Source: Candidatus Moranbacteria bacterium UBA2282 (GTDB lineage Bacteria; Patescibacteriota; Minisyncoccia; Moranbacterales; UBA2206). From it: a stretch of 64,000 nucleotides of DNA. Below the pieces are notes generated by a model. It did not search any database, was not told where the DNA came from, and worked only from the letters and a program-made list of their open reading frames with translations. The stretch lies in NCBI GenBank assembly GCA_002345745.1, contig DDWQ01000019.1:11783-75782 (forward strand). Reading direction: 5' to 3'. The translations under genes and the position numbers were made by a program. Shown piece by piece: positions 15,980 to 25,624 of the stretch; positions within the stretch are counted from its first letter, which is position 1; each line of letters starts with the position of its first letter.

Positions 15980-17698
15980 TTAACTTATTTTTCGTTGCAT
16001 ATCAACTACTATTAGCTGCATCTTTTTATTGCCATTCCATTCATCCTCTTGCAAATTGAAAACCACATCCACCGCATCCCCAACCTTCAAGTCTGGAAAT
16101 TTATCCCCTAAACCAAAGCCAATCGATTCAAATACCTTTGGACTGGAATGTGCTCGCAAAGATAGTTTCAAATGCTTACTGCCGTTACCAACTGTTTTCA
16201 TATCAGAAATAGTCAAATCTTTCATTAGAAAAACTGGTTCTTCATTACCCTCGCCAAAAGGTTGCAGCCTATTAATTGCCTCCATCAAATTCCAATCGAT
16301 CTCTTGCGCCGAAAGTTCCAAATCAATTTCGATGGTTGGAGAAATATCTTTTCCAATTAATTCTTCTTCAATAATGCCTGACAATTTTTCATAGAACTTT
16401 TCCATATTTTCATGCTTAACTTGCACTCCGGCCGCTTGTGAATGCCCACCATAACGAATAAGCAAATCTGAACATTGTTCCAAGGCTTCAATGATATTCA
16501 CCTGATCAATACTACGAAAAGACCCAACGAAATATTCTGCTTGTTTTTGAAAAACCGCTGTTGGCTTGTTGAACTCATCCGCTATTCTGCCAGCAATCAA
16601 ACCCAAAATTCCAACCTGCCAATGCTCGTTGGAGGCAAAAATAAGTTTTTTATCTTTAAAAGAATTTTCTGCTAATGCTCGCACTTCACGCGTAATTTCA
16701 GTTGTAATTTTTTGCCTAGCCTTGTTTTTATCTTCAACTTCCAAAGCCATAATTCGTGCTTTTGCAACGTCAGTTTCTATCATTAGCTCGTATGAGATAC
16801 TAGCGTGATCCATACGCCCAGCCGCATTTATTCTGGGTGCAATTTGAAAACCAATTTTCTGCGTGCTTGGAACAGTATTCTCATCAATTTCAATTCTGCC
16901 AACTTTAAACATTTCTAAAAGTCCGATTCTCCTTGTTTTCGACAGCACTACTAGTCCATATTTTGTCAGCACTCTATTTTCACCTATTAATGGAACGCAA
17001 TCAGCTACAGTACCGATAACCACCAAATCTAAAAGCCATTTTAATTGATCCATTTTTGAATCATCTATTTTCTGTTGCAAGCCCTGTGCCAATTTAAAAG
17101 CCACGCCCACGCCCGCTAGATTTTCAAAGGGATAACCACATTTTTCCATATGTGGATTAATAATTGCCACGGCTTGCGGCAAAATTTTCGGCACATGATG
17201 ATGATCTGTAATAATAACATCCACACCCAGTTGTTTGGCTTTTTCAACTTCGGCAATATTTGTGATTCCACAATCAACTGTAATAATTAGCGTTACACCT
17301 TCCTTTGACAAAAATTCAATCGCCAACTCGTTCATTCCATAGCCTTCTGTTTGCCGGTCAGGAATATACGGCATAATTTTTTCAAATCCAATACCCGTCA
17401 GCATTTCATACATCAAGGCTGTAGCGGTCACGCCGTCTGCATCATAGTCCCCAAAAATTGCAACTCTTTCTTTGTTTTTCCTGGCCAACAAAATTCGCTC
17501 TACTGCCTTTTCCATATCCGCAAAAATAAACGGGTCGTGTACATCTGTGTCATAGGAAAAATTGAAAAAACTTTCTAACGCCTTCTCGCCCACAATTCCC
17601 CGATTTGTCAGTAATTGCAAAACAACCGGATGAAATTTATTTTTTAAATCAGCACTGACTGCACCTATTCTGTTTTTTGTGTTCCATTTTTTTTGCAT
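15980..17698 (-). CDS. recJ: Single-stranded-DNA exonuclease RecJ
   Basis: The 572-residue protein degrades single-stranded DNA 5' to 3' in repair and recombination. It has the DHH motifs FGDYDADGVTATALM, LIITVDCGI and VIITDHHHVP, then DHHA1 with RYGGHSQAAGV, and a C-terminal OB-like domain (IDLELSAQEIDWNL onward). The length and motif order match the family. It is the upstream partner of the RNase H gene. A hairpin-rich gap precedes it. Confidence 0.96.
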   Translation of the reverse strand: MQKKWNTKNRIGAVSADLKNKFHPVVLQLLTNRGIVGEKALESFFNFSYDTDVHDPFIFADMEKAVERILLARKNKERVAIFGDYDADGVTATALMYEMLTGIGFEKIMPYIPDRQTEGYGMNELAIEFLSKEGVTLIITVDCGITNIAEVEKAKQLGVDVIITDHHHVPKILPQAVAIINPHMEKCGYPFENLAGVGVAFKLAQGLQQKIDDSKMDQLKWLLDLVVIGTVADCVPLIGENRVLTKYGLVVLSKTRRIGLLEMFKVGRIEIDENTVPSTQKIGFQIAPRINAAGRMDHASISYELMIETDVAKARIMALEVEDKNKARQKITTEITREVRALAENSFKDKKLIFASNEHWQVGILGLIAGRIADEFNKPTAVFQKQAEYFVGSFRSIDQVNIIEALEQCSDLLIRYGGHSQAAGVQVKHENMEKFYEKLSGIIEEELIGKDISPTIEIDLELSAQEIDWNLMEAINRLQPFGEGNEEPVFLMKDLTISDMKTVGNGSKHLKLSLRAHSSPKVFESIGFGLGDKFPDLKVGDAVDVVFNLQEDEWNGNKKMQLIVVDMQRKIS

Positions 17699-17713
17699 TA
17701 ATTTAAAAAATAA

Positions 17714-17769
17714 CAGAATTCAATTTTTATCAGACCTGTTGTGTAACAGATCTATTTAATTGAATTCTG
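17714..17769. repeat. Nested palindrome upstream of recJ
   Basis: CAGAATTCAAT pairs with ATTGAATTCTG at the ends, and AGACCTGTT pairs with AACAGATCT inside, giving a 56-base hairpin between recJ and the receiver gene. It could act as a terminator for the receiver gene or be a small repeat element. Confidence 0.6.
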
Positions 17770-17791
17770 CAAAATAACATATTATAAGTTC

Positions 17792-18358
17792 TTAATTCTG
17801 TTCAGGCTCACACCCACTACAAATTATCTTAGTTGAAAATTCGCGATTACTCATATCCACCACCTTCATCACTAAAATTAAATTTCCTCCACATTTTAAA
17901 CATTTAAAATCTTTACTATTGCCCATATCTTGAGATAATTTCTCAGCATCTAGCTCATTTGGCATAAATTTTATTTTATATTCTGAAGCTTTAAATATTT
18001 CTTGAATCTTTTCAACTATTTCATTTGGTGTATAAAGTCCACGGACGAAAAATCCTTTAGTTCCCAATTCAGTTGCCCGTCGCTGATCCTCTTCGCGACC
18101 CAGATGAGAAGAAATAACAACTGGCGTTTTGCTCGTTGCAACATTTTTTTTCAAAGCTTCAATCATTGCAAAGCCATCCATTACAGGCATCACGATACCA
18201 GTAAAAATAATATCAGGCATATTTTTGGTCGCACTATCCAAACCCTCTACGCCATTATGCGCTTCTAAAACAATAAAACCCTCTTTTTGAAAAATTTCAA
18301 CGTACATATTTCTTATTGCATCATCATCGTCTACCAAAAGAATTTTTAATGTTTTCAT
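17792..18358 (-). CDS. Degenerate response-regulator receiver with C-terminal zinc ribbon
   Basis: The 188-residue protein starts with a REC fold (LKILLVDDDDAIRNMYVEIF). The phosphoacceptor aspartate is replaced by glycine: the usual LLDIMMPVMDG reads FTGIVMPVMDG. The conserved Lys of beta-5 is Arg (GFFVRGLYTP). It should therefore not be phosphorylated in the usual way. The last ~45 residues have CLKCGGN and CSGC, a zinc ribbon that could bind nucleic acid or protein. It lies between recJ and the ADP-forming synthetase gene. It is a pseudo-receiver with unknown output. Confidence 0.82.
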   Translation of the reverse strand: MKTLKILLVDDDDAIRNMYVEIFQKEGFIVLEAHNGVEGLDSATKNMPDIIFTGIVMPVMDGFAMIEALKKNVATSKTPVVISSHLGREEDQRRATELGTKGFFVRGLYTPNEIVEKIQEIFKASEYKIKFMPNELDAEKLSQDMGNSKDFKCLKCGGNLILVMKVVDMSNREFSTKIICSGCEPEQN

Positions 18359-18371
18359 ATTTATAACTTAT

Positions 18372-20435
18372 TTAAATAATTATTTTTACGTCAATTGCTA
18401 TCGCATTCCTACCATCATTATATATTAATACTGGATTAATATCTAATTCTTTAATTTCTCCGATTTCTTGCGCTAACTCGGATACGCCCAATAGCATTTG
18501 TGCCATTTCATCCAAATTATGCGGTTTTTGTCCGCGAGTTTCTTCAAATAAAAATTTGATTTTACTCTTTTGTAACGAATTTTTAATTTCTTTAAAACTT
18601 AATGGCAGAATTAAAAAATCTACCATCTTGAAAACTTCAGTATAAATTCCACCGAGTCCATAGACTATAATCGGACCAAAAACGCTATCTTGTTTGATAC
18701 CTATAATCAATTCCGTTTTGATAGCAAGCATTTCTTGAATAATGAAATCCTCTTCTGGAAAATTATTTTTCATTTGTATATATGATTGCTCTAATTCTGT
18801 TTGATTTTTTATATTTAAAATAACGCCTTGTTTATCAGTCTTATGCAAAACCTTATCACTATCAACCTTCATCACCACTGGAAAATTTTCAATTTGTGGC
18901 AATTTATCATTGGCCATTAGATTTGTTACAGTCGGAGTTTTTATCCCATATAATTTCATTACTTCGCATGCCTGTGCAAAAGATAGCGCAGTGTGTTTTT
19001 CTTCTCTGGCTTTCTGAATAATCTGCAAAACTTTTTCTTGACGATTGATATCGATCGCACTTTCGTCTTGTGTGTGTGAATTTTGATAATTGCTCCAAGT
19101 ATAATATGCATCTAGTGCATTCACGGCTTGATCTGGAAAAGAAAAATTTGGCACATTATGCTCCCTAAGTTTTATAATTTCTTTCTCTACTCTTTCCCCA
19201 CCGATGAAAATTGTGATAATTGCTTTTTTAGATTTATTTTTAAATTCAATAATCTTATTTGCAATTTTTACAACCGGTGTTTGATCTTGTGCTGTCAAGA
19301 CACACAAAATTGTCCCCACGCCTTTTTCCTGCTCCAAAATTTCCAAGGCTCGTGCATAACGGTCTTCCATAGCATCACCCAAAAGATCAATTGGATTTTC
19401 CACGGATGATTCAAGTGGCAAAAATTCACGCAAGCTTTTTTTTGTTGCTTCTTTTAAATTGACTAACTCTATTTCCTTCCCGCCAAAAGCATCGGTGGTT
19501 AAAACTCCCGGGCCACCGGCGTTCGTAATAATTGCTACACCTTTTTCCTTGGGAGCAGGTGCTACTGACATCAATTCAATCAAGGCAAAAAATTCTTCTA
19601 GGTTTTTCGCACGCAATACCCCAACTTTCTGAAAAACTGCATCCATAATTTCGTTACTGCCAGCCAGTGCACCTGTGTGAGATGAAATAGCTTTTTGTGC
19701 TTTTTCCGTTTTGCCTGCTTTCAAAATAACTACTGGTTTTTTTTGCGCCACTCGCGACGCCACTTCAATAAATTTTTTCCCATCTATAATGCCTTCGAGA
19801 TACATTCCAATAACTTTCGTATCCTCATCCTGTGCTAAATATTCCAAAATTTCTGATTCACTTAGTTGCATTTTATTACCTACTGAAATAATATTGGCAA
19901 ATTTAATATTTTCCTTGCGTGCAATGTCCATAATTGCTACTGCTAGGGCACCTGATTGTGAAACAAAAGAAATATTTCCAGCTGACGGCATTCCACCCGC
20001 AAAGGACGCATTGAGTTTTAGCTTGGGGATAATAAAGCCTAAGCAATTTGGACCCAAGATGTTCAAATTTTTTTCTTCTGCTAGTTTTTTTAATTCTTCT
20101 TCGCGTATTTTGCCATCTGCGTCAGTTTCGGAAAAACCAGCTGAAATTACCACGAAATTCCTAATCCGCTCAGAAGCTTCACGAATTACCGGCACGACAA
20201 TCTTGGCTGGCAAAACTATAATTGCCAAATCAACTTTTTCCGTGATGTCAGTCAAACTTTTGAAACTGCGATGATCAAAAAGTTTCTCATGTTTTGGATT
20301 AACTAAAAAAATCTTACCAGCATAACCCAGCTCGATAATATTTTTTGTAATCACATTGCCGACCTTGCCACGCTCCTGTGAAGCGCCAACAATGGCAATA
20401 GATTGCGGATTAAATAATTCGTTTAAATTATTCAT
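18372..20435 (-). CDS. ADP-forming acyl-CoA (acetate-CoA) synthetase, fused alpha-beta
   Basis: The 687-residue enzyme converts acetyl-CoA (or another acyl-CoA), ADP and phosphate to acid, CoA and ATP. It has the CoA-binding domain (SIAIVGASQERGKVG), the succinyl-CoA-ligase-like domains (SQSGALAVAIMD, and ISSHTGALAGS with the phospho-histidine), and a C-terminal ATP-grasp beta part (PVVMKVDSDKVLHKTDKQGV, ELIIGIKQDSVFGPIIVYGLGG). This is the fused NDP-forming Acd/PatZ arrangement, without an acetyltransferase domain. With the neighbouring glycolytic genes it fits a fermentative energy metabolism that harvests ATP at acetate release. Confidence 0.93.
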   Translation of the reverse strand: MNNLNELFNPQSIAIVGASQERGKVGNVITKNIIELGYAGKIFLVNPKHEKLFDHRSFKSLTDITEKVDLAIIVLPAKIVVPVIREASERIRNFVVISAGFSETDADGKIREEELKKLAEEKNLNILGPNCLGFIIPKLKLNASFAGGMPSAGNISFVSQSGALAVAIMDIARKENIKFANIISVGNKMQLSESEILEYLAQDEDTKVIGMYLEGIIDGKKFIEVASRVAQKKPVVILKAGKTEKAQKAISSHTGALAGSNEIMDAVFQKVGVLRAKNLEEFFALIELMSVAPAPKEKGVAIITNAGGPGVLTTDAFGGKEIELVNLKEATKKSLREFLPLESSVENPIDLLGDAMEDRYARALEILEQEKGVGTILCVLTAQDQTPVVKIANKIIEFKNKSKKAIITIFIGGERVEKEIIKLREHNVPNFSFPDQAVNALDAYYTWSNYQNSHTQDESAIDINRQEKVLQIIQKAREEKHTALSFAQACEVMKLYGIKTPTVTNLMANDKLPQIENFPVVMKVDSDKVLHKTDKQGVILNIKNQTELEQSYIQMKNNFPEEDFIIQEMLAIKTELIIGIKQDSVFGPIIVYGLGGIYTEVFKMVDFLILPLSFKEIKNSLQKSKIKFLFEETRGQKPHNLDEMAQMLLGVSELAQEIGEIKELDINPVLIYNDGRNAIAIDVKIII

Positions 20436-20441
20436 ATTTTT

Positions 20442-21434
20442 TTATAATATTATTTTTTTCTCATCTAATAGCCCGGCAACCGCCCCATAATATCTAACAA
20501 CATTGGATGAATTAGCAATTCCCCAATTCAAACTTTCTGCCAAACTTTTCCCTTTCATTTGTGCCGCAATAAATCCACTGGAAAATGCATCACCTGCACC
20601 CAGCGTGTCAGCCACTTTTTCTTTTTTGGCTTCAATGTGTAAAAATTCATTCCCATTAAATCCCCAAGCTCCCCGTGCGCCATCAGTCAAAGCCACAATT
20701 TTTGCACCTATCTTGTTCAACTGTTCTGCTAAAAATCTTTCGTCATTTAATTCTTCATTTGAAAATTCACCAATCCTTTCTACAATCTCCAACGCCTCAT
20801 CTTTGTTCACAATCACCATTTCCGATTGTGCAATGACCTTTGTAATTTTTTCAACATCACTCTTGAGATTTTTTTGCCCTGGGTTGAAAATTAATTTTAT
20901 ATTTTCTTCTTTAACTAGTTGCAAAATTTTATCTAATTTAGCTTCCCAATTCTCAGATTCATTGCCATTTAAGGAACTTACAAAAAACCATTGCGCACCG
21001 ATCTTTTTTATTTCTTCCGAAAATATTTCTATTTTTTCATTAGCATCACGATCAGAAAAAATAATCCTGTCTTCGCTGGGGATATGAGCGATAATTGTTG
21101 AAAGATCACTGCGATGAGTTGAGCCAGTCTGAACCAAATTAATTGCCACTCCATTTTTTTTCAATTCTTCTTTAATCCAATCTCCAGATTGATCTAAACC
21201 AACTCGTGCACAACAAAAAGATTCCAGTCCCAAGTGAGCCAAGCCACACGCCACATTTGCCGCACAACCGCCAATGGTTTCATGACGACCTTGTGACACT
21301 TGATATTTAGCACCTAACTCAAAAACAATTTTCTTCTGGGCTTCTAGGTCATTTGGTGTATCTATAACCTCCCCGTCATTAATTGGAAAAATTATGTCTT
21401 TCGTGACTGAGCCAATACAAATTATTTTATTCAT
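20442..21434 (-). CDS. PfkB-family carbohydrate/nucleoside kinase
   Basis: The 330-residue ribokinase-fold kinase has the N-terminal GG motif (ETIGGCAANVACGLAHLGL) and the C-terminal PfkB signature with the catalytic Asp (VADTLGAGDAFSSGFIAA). The substrate (ribose, fructose-type sugar, adenosine) cannot be told. It begins 7 bases before the synthetase gene and follows gpmI, so it belongs to a carbon-metabolism transcript eno-gpmI-pfkB-acd. Confidence 0.9.
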   Translation of the reverse strand: MNKIICIGSVTKDIIFPINDGEVIDTPNDLEAQKKIVFELGAKYQVSQGRHETIGGCAANVACGLAHLGLESFCCARVGLDQSGDWIKEELKKNGVAINLVQTGSTHRSDLSTIIAHIPSEDRIIFSDRDANEKIEIFSEEIKKIGAQWFFVSSLNGNESENWEAKLDKILQLVKEENIKLIFNPGQKNLKSDVEKITKVIAQSEMVIVNKDEALEIVERIGEFSNEELNDERFLAEQLNKIGAKIVALTDGARGAWGFNGNEFLHIEAKKEKVADTLGAGDAFSSGFIAAQMKGKSLAESLNWGIANSSNVVRYYGAVAGLLDEKKIIL

Positions 21435-21455
21435 AAAATTATTTATTTAGAAGAA

Positions 21456-23015
21456 TTAGTTTAGTAATGAAAATTTCTTCATTAATTTTGGTTTTTCTAT
21501 TCCAAGAATATCCAAAATTGTTGGTGCGATATTTCCGAGCACACCGTCATCACGCAATTTGTTATTTTTAAATTTTTCACTAACTATTAAAAATGGTACT
21601 GGGTTTTTAGTGTGATATGTGTTTGGTTGATCGCTATCAAAATCTATCATATCGTCAGCATTGCCGTGATCGGCTGTAATAATTAAATTACCATTATTTT
21701 TCAAAACTTCTTTTGCTAAGATCTCTATTTGTTTATCCAAAACTTCTACCGCTTTCACCGTAGCATCAAAATCGCCAGTGTGTCCGACCATATCAGCGTT
21801 GGCATAATTGATAGTGATAAAATCATATCTATCATTTTTGATACTTTGCATAACCACATCGGTTATTTCTTGTGCTGACATTTCTGGGGCTTTTGCATAT
21901 GAATCAATTTTTTTAGATGCAATCATGATACGCTCTTCGTCGTCCACCGGATCAGCATAGCCACCGTTTAGAAAATATGTGACGTGTGCAAATTTTTCAG
22001 TTTCTGCAATATATAACTGTTTTTTTGATTGACCTAAGACCATTGGTAGAGTTGCATTAATAGTGTGTTCTGGAAAAGCTGTGTGTTCATCAAGCCCCGG
22101 ACCAAAATCGGTTAGTGCCACAAAATATAAATTTTTTAATTTATCAATGATTGGCATATCATCGTTCAAAATGCTTTTCTCATCGTTCGCAATAAACAGC
22201 TTGCTAAATTGGCGTGCTCTATCAGAACGAAAATTAAAAAACATTACTGAATCATTTTCTTTTACTTTTGCAACAGGCTGATCTTTTTCAAAAATTACAG
22301 TCGGCAATAAATATTCATCAGTGAGATTATTTTTATATGCTTTTTCAATCGCCTCCTCAGCCGAACTAGCTTTTTCACCATTAGCAAAAACTAGAGCATC
22401 GTAAGATAAAGTAAGGCGCTTCCAATTTTTTGCCCGATCCATAGCATAAAATCTTCCAGAAAGCGTTGCAATTTTACCGATACCCTCCTCTGTCATAATT
22501 TTTCGAAAATTTTTCAGATATTCTTGCGCACTCTTAGGATATGAATCACGACCATCCGTAAATAAATGACAATACACTTCTGCAACATTATTTTTTTTTG
22601 CCATTTTTAAAATAGCTCGGAAATGATCGGGATTACTATGTGGACTATCAGCATTTCCCATTAAACCCACCAAATGGAATTTTCCTTTGGTTTTTTTGAT
22701 ATGTCTAATTGCACCCATTATCGCTGGATTCATAAAAAAACTTCCATCCTTTATGCTGTCACTGATATATTTTGAATCTTGAGGAACAATTCTTCCTGCC
22801 CCAATATTCATATGCCCCGCCTCTGATCCGCTCATTCTGCGATCTTCCAACCCAACGCAAGTTCCCGTTGCACATAAAGTCGTTGATGGATAAGTCGCAA
22901 ATAACCGATCAATAGTCGGTTTTTTGGCCATTGTTATAGCATTGCCCTTTGATGGAAGAGCAATGCCATAGCCGTCTAGGATTACCAATATTGTTGGTGC
23001 TTTTTTATTTTCCAT
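21456..23015 (-). CDS. gpmI: Cofactor-independent phosphoglycerate mutase
   Basis: The 519-residue, metal-dependent enzyme interconverts 3- and 2-phosphoglycerate. It carries the N-terminal metal site (LVILDGYGIA), the catalytic serine in SGSEAGHMNIGAGR, HLFTDGRDSYP, FNFRSDRARQ, THVTYFLNGG-like HVTYFLNGGYADPV and the C-terminal ADHGNADDM. The active-site loop reads SGSEAGH rather than the common MGNSEVGH, with Ser kept. It is followed by the PfkB gene and preceded by enolase. Confidence 0.96.
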   Translation of the reverse strand: MENKKAPTILVILDGYGIALPSKGNAITMAKKPTIDRLFATYPSTTLCATGTCVGLEDRRMSGSEAGHMNIGAGRIVPQDSKYISDSIKDGSFFMNPAIMGAIRHIKKTKGKFHLVGLMGNADSPHSNPDHFRAILKMAKKNNVAEVYCHLFTDGRDSYPKSAQEYLKNFRKIMTEEGIGKIATLSGRFYAMDRAKNWKRLTLSYDALVFANGEKASSAEEAIEKAYKNNLTDEYLLPTVIFEKDQPVAKVKENDSVMFFNFRSDRARQFSKLFIANDEKSILNDDMPIIDKLKNLYFVALTDFGPGLDEHTAFPEHTINATLPMVLGQSKKQLYIAETEKFAHVTYFLNGGYADPVDDEERIMIASKKIDSYAKAPEMSAQEITDVVMQSIKNDRYDFITINYANADMVGHTGDFDATVKAVEVLDKQIEILAKEVLKNNGNLIITADHGNADDMIDFDSDQPNTYHTKNPVPFLIVSEKFKNNKLRDDGVLGNIAPTILDILGIEKPKLMKKFSLLN

Positions 23016-23097
23016 TTTGTATTGATAGTGTTCGTTATTTACATCAAGCTCCCAAATTTTTAATTTCTAATTTTTAATTTTATAAATAAATCCTAAT

Positions 23098-24357
23098 TTA
23101 TCTCTTCAGTTCTTCCTCAATTCTCAAAAGTCTATTATATTTACAAATCCTCTCACCTCGAGAAAGTGAACCGGATTTCATATATTCCGCACCAGTGCCG
23201 ACGGCCAGATCTGAAATAAAATCATCTGTTGTTTCTCCTGAGCGATGCGATATGACAATTTTCATCTTATTTTTTTTGGCCAGTTTAATGCAATTGATGG
23301 TTTCCGTCAGTGAGCCGATTTGATTCACTTTAATCAAAACTGAATTGCAAGCTTTTTCGGCAATAGCAGTTTCTAGTCTTTTGACGTTAGTCACTAAGAG
23401 GTCATCACCAATTGTCATCACACGACCGCCAATTTTTTCGTTCATTGCTCGCCAACCTTCCCAATCCTGCTCTTGCAATCCATCCTCAACTGAAATCACA
23501 TTATATTTAGCAATCCATTCATTATAAATATTGATTAACATTTCCCGCGTGATACTGTTGCTTTCTGGCTTAAAAATATATTGACCTTCTTTTTCATCAA
23601 AAAATGATGAAGCAGCAGCGTCAATAGCCGTATTAACTTCTGTCCCAGCTTTATAACCTGCTTCAGTAATGGCACGGTTCATCAATTCCAATGGTTTTGA
23701 ATTGCTTTCCAAGTGTGGCGCAAAACCACCCTCATCGCCCACAGCCACACTTTGTCCTTCGGAAGCCAAAATTTCTTTTAATTTATGAAAGATTTCACTT
23801 CCAGCCCGGAATTGTTCTTTAAAAGTTTTGATGCCGTTGGGCACAATTTTATATTCTTGAATCGCCAAACCTGAATCGCTATGTTTACCGCCATTGATGA
23901 CATTAAACATCGGGATGGGCAGTTTAAATTTTACTGGAAAACCAAAGGTCTTTGCAATATATCTATATAATGGCACATTTTGTTCCATCGCTGTCGCTCG
24001 AGCCACCGCCAAAGACACTCCTAAAATTGCATTCGCTCCCAAATTAGTTTTATTTTCCGTGCCGTCTAACTCCAGCATCTTTTCATCAATCTCAATCTGA
24101 TTTGTAGTTTCCATACCAACAATCACCTTGGCAATTTTTTTATTTACATTTTCAACAGCGTTCAAAACACCCAAGCCACCAAATCTCTTCTTGTCGCCGT
24201 CGCGCAATTCCAATGCTTCAAATGTCCCCGTCGAAGCTCCACTTGGCACTGCCGCTGTCGCTCTTATCCCAGACGCCAGTTCAACATCTACTTCCACTGT
24301 CGGATTACCCCGTGAATCTAAAATTTCGCGTGCAAATATCTTTTTTATTTTTGACAT
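23098..24357 (-). CDS. eno: Enolase
   Basis: The 419-residue enzyme dehydrates 2-phosphoglycerate to phosphoenolpyruvate. It starts SKIKKIFAREILDSRGNPTVEVDV, and has VPSGASTGTFEALELRD, VGDEGGFAPHL, SVEDGLQEQDWEGW, TIGDDLLVTN, LIKVNQIGSLTET and SHRSGETTDDFISDLAVG with its catalytic residues. The length and motif set are complete. A TATAAT-like box and a purine-rich ribosome-binding region precede it, so it likely leads the transcript through gpmI and beyond. Confidence 0.98.
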   Translation of the reverse strand: MSKIKKIFAREILDSRGNPTVEVDVELASGIRATAAVPSGASTGTFEALELRDGDKKRFGGLGVLNAVENVNKKIAKVIVGMETTNQIEIDEKMLELDGTENKTNLGANAILGVSLAVARATAMEQNVPLYRYIAKTFGFPVKFKLPIPMFNVINGGKHSDSGLAIQEYKIVPNGIKTFKEQFRAGSEIFHKLKEILASEGQSVAVGDEGGFAPHLESNSKPLELMNRAITEAGYKAGTEVNTAIDAAASSFFDEKEGQYIFKPESNSITREMLINIYNEWIAKYNVISVEDGLQEQDWEGWRAMNEKIGGRVMTIGDDLLVTNVKRLETAIAEKACNSVLIKVNQIGSLTETINCIKLAKKNKMKIVISHRSGETTDDFISDLAVGTGAEYMKSGSLSRGERICKYNRLLRIEEELKR

Positions 24358-24478
24358 AAAGCTTTCATTTTTAGTTGATTACCATTTCCTTTATTATATC
24401 ACAACTACAAAAAATCGGCGATTAGCCAATTTAAGACCAAAAACACTTCTGATTATATAGTTCAACCTGTGAAGCTAG

Positions 24479-25465
24479 TTATTTTTTTGCAATAAGGTTT
24501 ATGATCAAATCTATAACTTTCTTCTTTTCCTTTGGATCGCTACTAGCGACAAGGATTGTCAGTGCTGTAAGTGCTGACGGGGTGAGTTTAGACACATCCA
24601 AAATATTCACTCGTTCCAAAAACCACACAAAAGCAAATGCGCCACTTCGCTTGTTTCCATCCGTAAAAGGATGATTCTTAACCATGAAATATAATAAGTG
24701 CGCCGCTTTTTCTTCTACGCTTGCGTATAACTCCTTGCCACCGAAAGCCTGCATCACATTTCCAACAATTCCCGCTACCGCCCCAGCACTTCTTTCCATG
24801 CCAAAAATATCAGTTGCTTCTGATTTGCGTATAAGCTCTGTCTTCAGTTCAGTCAAACCATCCACGATCTTGTCCGTTGTCAGCGCAACTTTCTTTTTTG
24901 TCAGTTTGCCCTTCAATAAAACATCTCTGTCATAGGCATCCAGAGAAAGCCATGTGTCAGCAAAAAGAGAAACCAGATTTATAGCATCTTTTGCATCCAC
25001 AGATGAGCCTGCCGGCAAAAGCCCTTTAATGTCCTCCACCACATTCAAAAACTGTGCGTAATTTTTTGCAATTCGATTTTTGTTTATAGCAAAGCCGTCT
25101 ACAATATAACTGCGTAATGTTTTGGTGGCCCAAATACGAAATTGTGTTGCTTGTTTCGAATTAACGCGATAGCCAACTGCTATAATAGCATCCAGATTGT
25201 ACATTTCTATGGAACGCTTAATTTTCCTGTTCCCTTCAATTTGAACTGTTTCCATTTTGGAAACAGTTGCCGTTTCAACAAGTTCTTCAGATTCGAAGAT
25301 TTTTTTAAAATGCTTTGAAATAGCTGCCTTTTTCACACCAAAAAGACCAGCGATTTGATTAAGATTCGCCCAAATGGTTTCTTTTTGCGCATCAATAGAA
25401 AATTCAATGGCGCCTGATTTAACTTGATAGATAACTAATTTTTCGACTGTTTTTTTGTTTTTCAT
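24479..25465 (-). CDS. RhuM-type protein fused to a Fic/Doc domain
   Basis: The 328-residue protein has an N-terminal RhuM domain (IWANLNQIAGLFGVKKAAISKHFKKIF, MYNLDAIIAVGYRVNS, ATKTLRSYIVDGFAINK). A C-terminal Doc/Fic domain carries HPFTDGNKRSGAFAFVW, the HxFxDGNKR catalytic loop. Fic enzymes transfer AMP, or Doc phosphate, onto proteins. No separate antitoxin gene is adjacent, and no clear (S/T)xxxE(G/N) inhibitory helix is seen. RhuM-Fic fusions are often near mobile or defence genes. Here it sits between enolase and a Nudix gene. Confidence 0.88.
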   Translation of the reverse strand: MKNKKTVEKLVIYQVKSGAIEFSIDAQKETIWANLNQIAGLFGVKKAAISKHFKKIFESEELVETATVSKMETVQIEGNRKIKRSIEMYNLDAIIAVGYRVNSKQATQFRIWATKTLRSYIVDGFAINKNRIAKNYAQFLNVVEDIKGLLPAGSSVDAKDAINLVSLFADTWLSLDAYDRDVLLKGKLTKKKVALTTDKIVDGLTELKTELIRKSEATDIFGMERSAGAVAGIVGNVMQAFGGKELYASVEEKAAHLLYFMVKNHPFTDGNKRSGAFAFVWFLERVNILDVSKLTPSALTALTILVASSDPKEKKKVIDLIINLIAKK

Positions 25466-25624
25466 AACTTTAGTTTAATTTGTTATGATGATATTGTATC
25501 ACTATAACAGCTTGCTGTCCATTTCTTGCCTTGTGGATAACATTCTGGCTTTCTGGAGAATATTGGAGTGTTGTTTGGACAAGGAATCTAATATAAGTAA
25601 TTAAGAACACCTAATCCCTTTTTA

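Noticed and set aside
19711..20274. 187-residue plus-strand frame
   Set aside because: It is antisense to the ADP-forming synthetase; no family features.
20503..21087. 194-residue plus-strand frame
   Set aside because: It lies wholly antisense to the PfkB kinase gene and has low-complexity Ser/Phe composition typical of an opposite-strand shadow.
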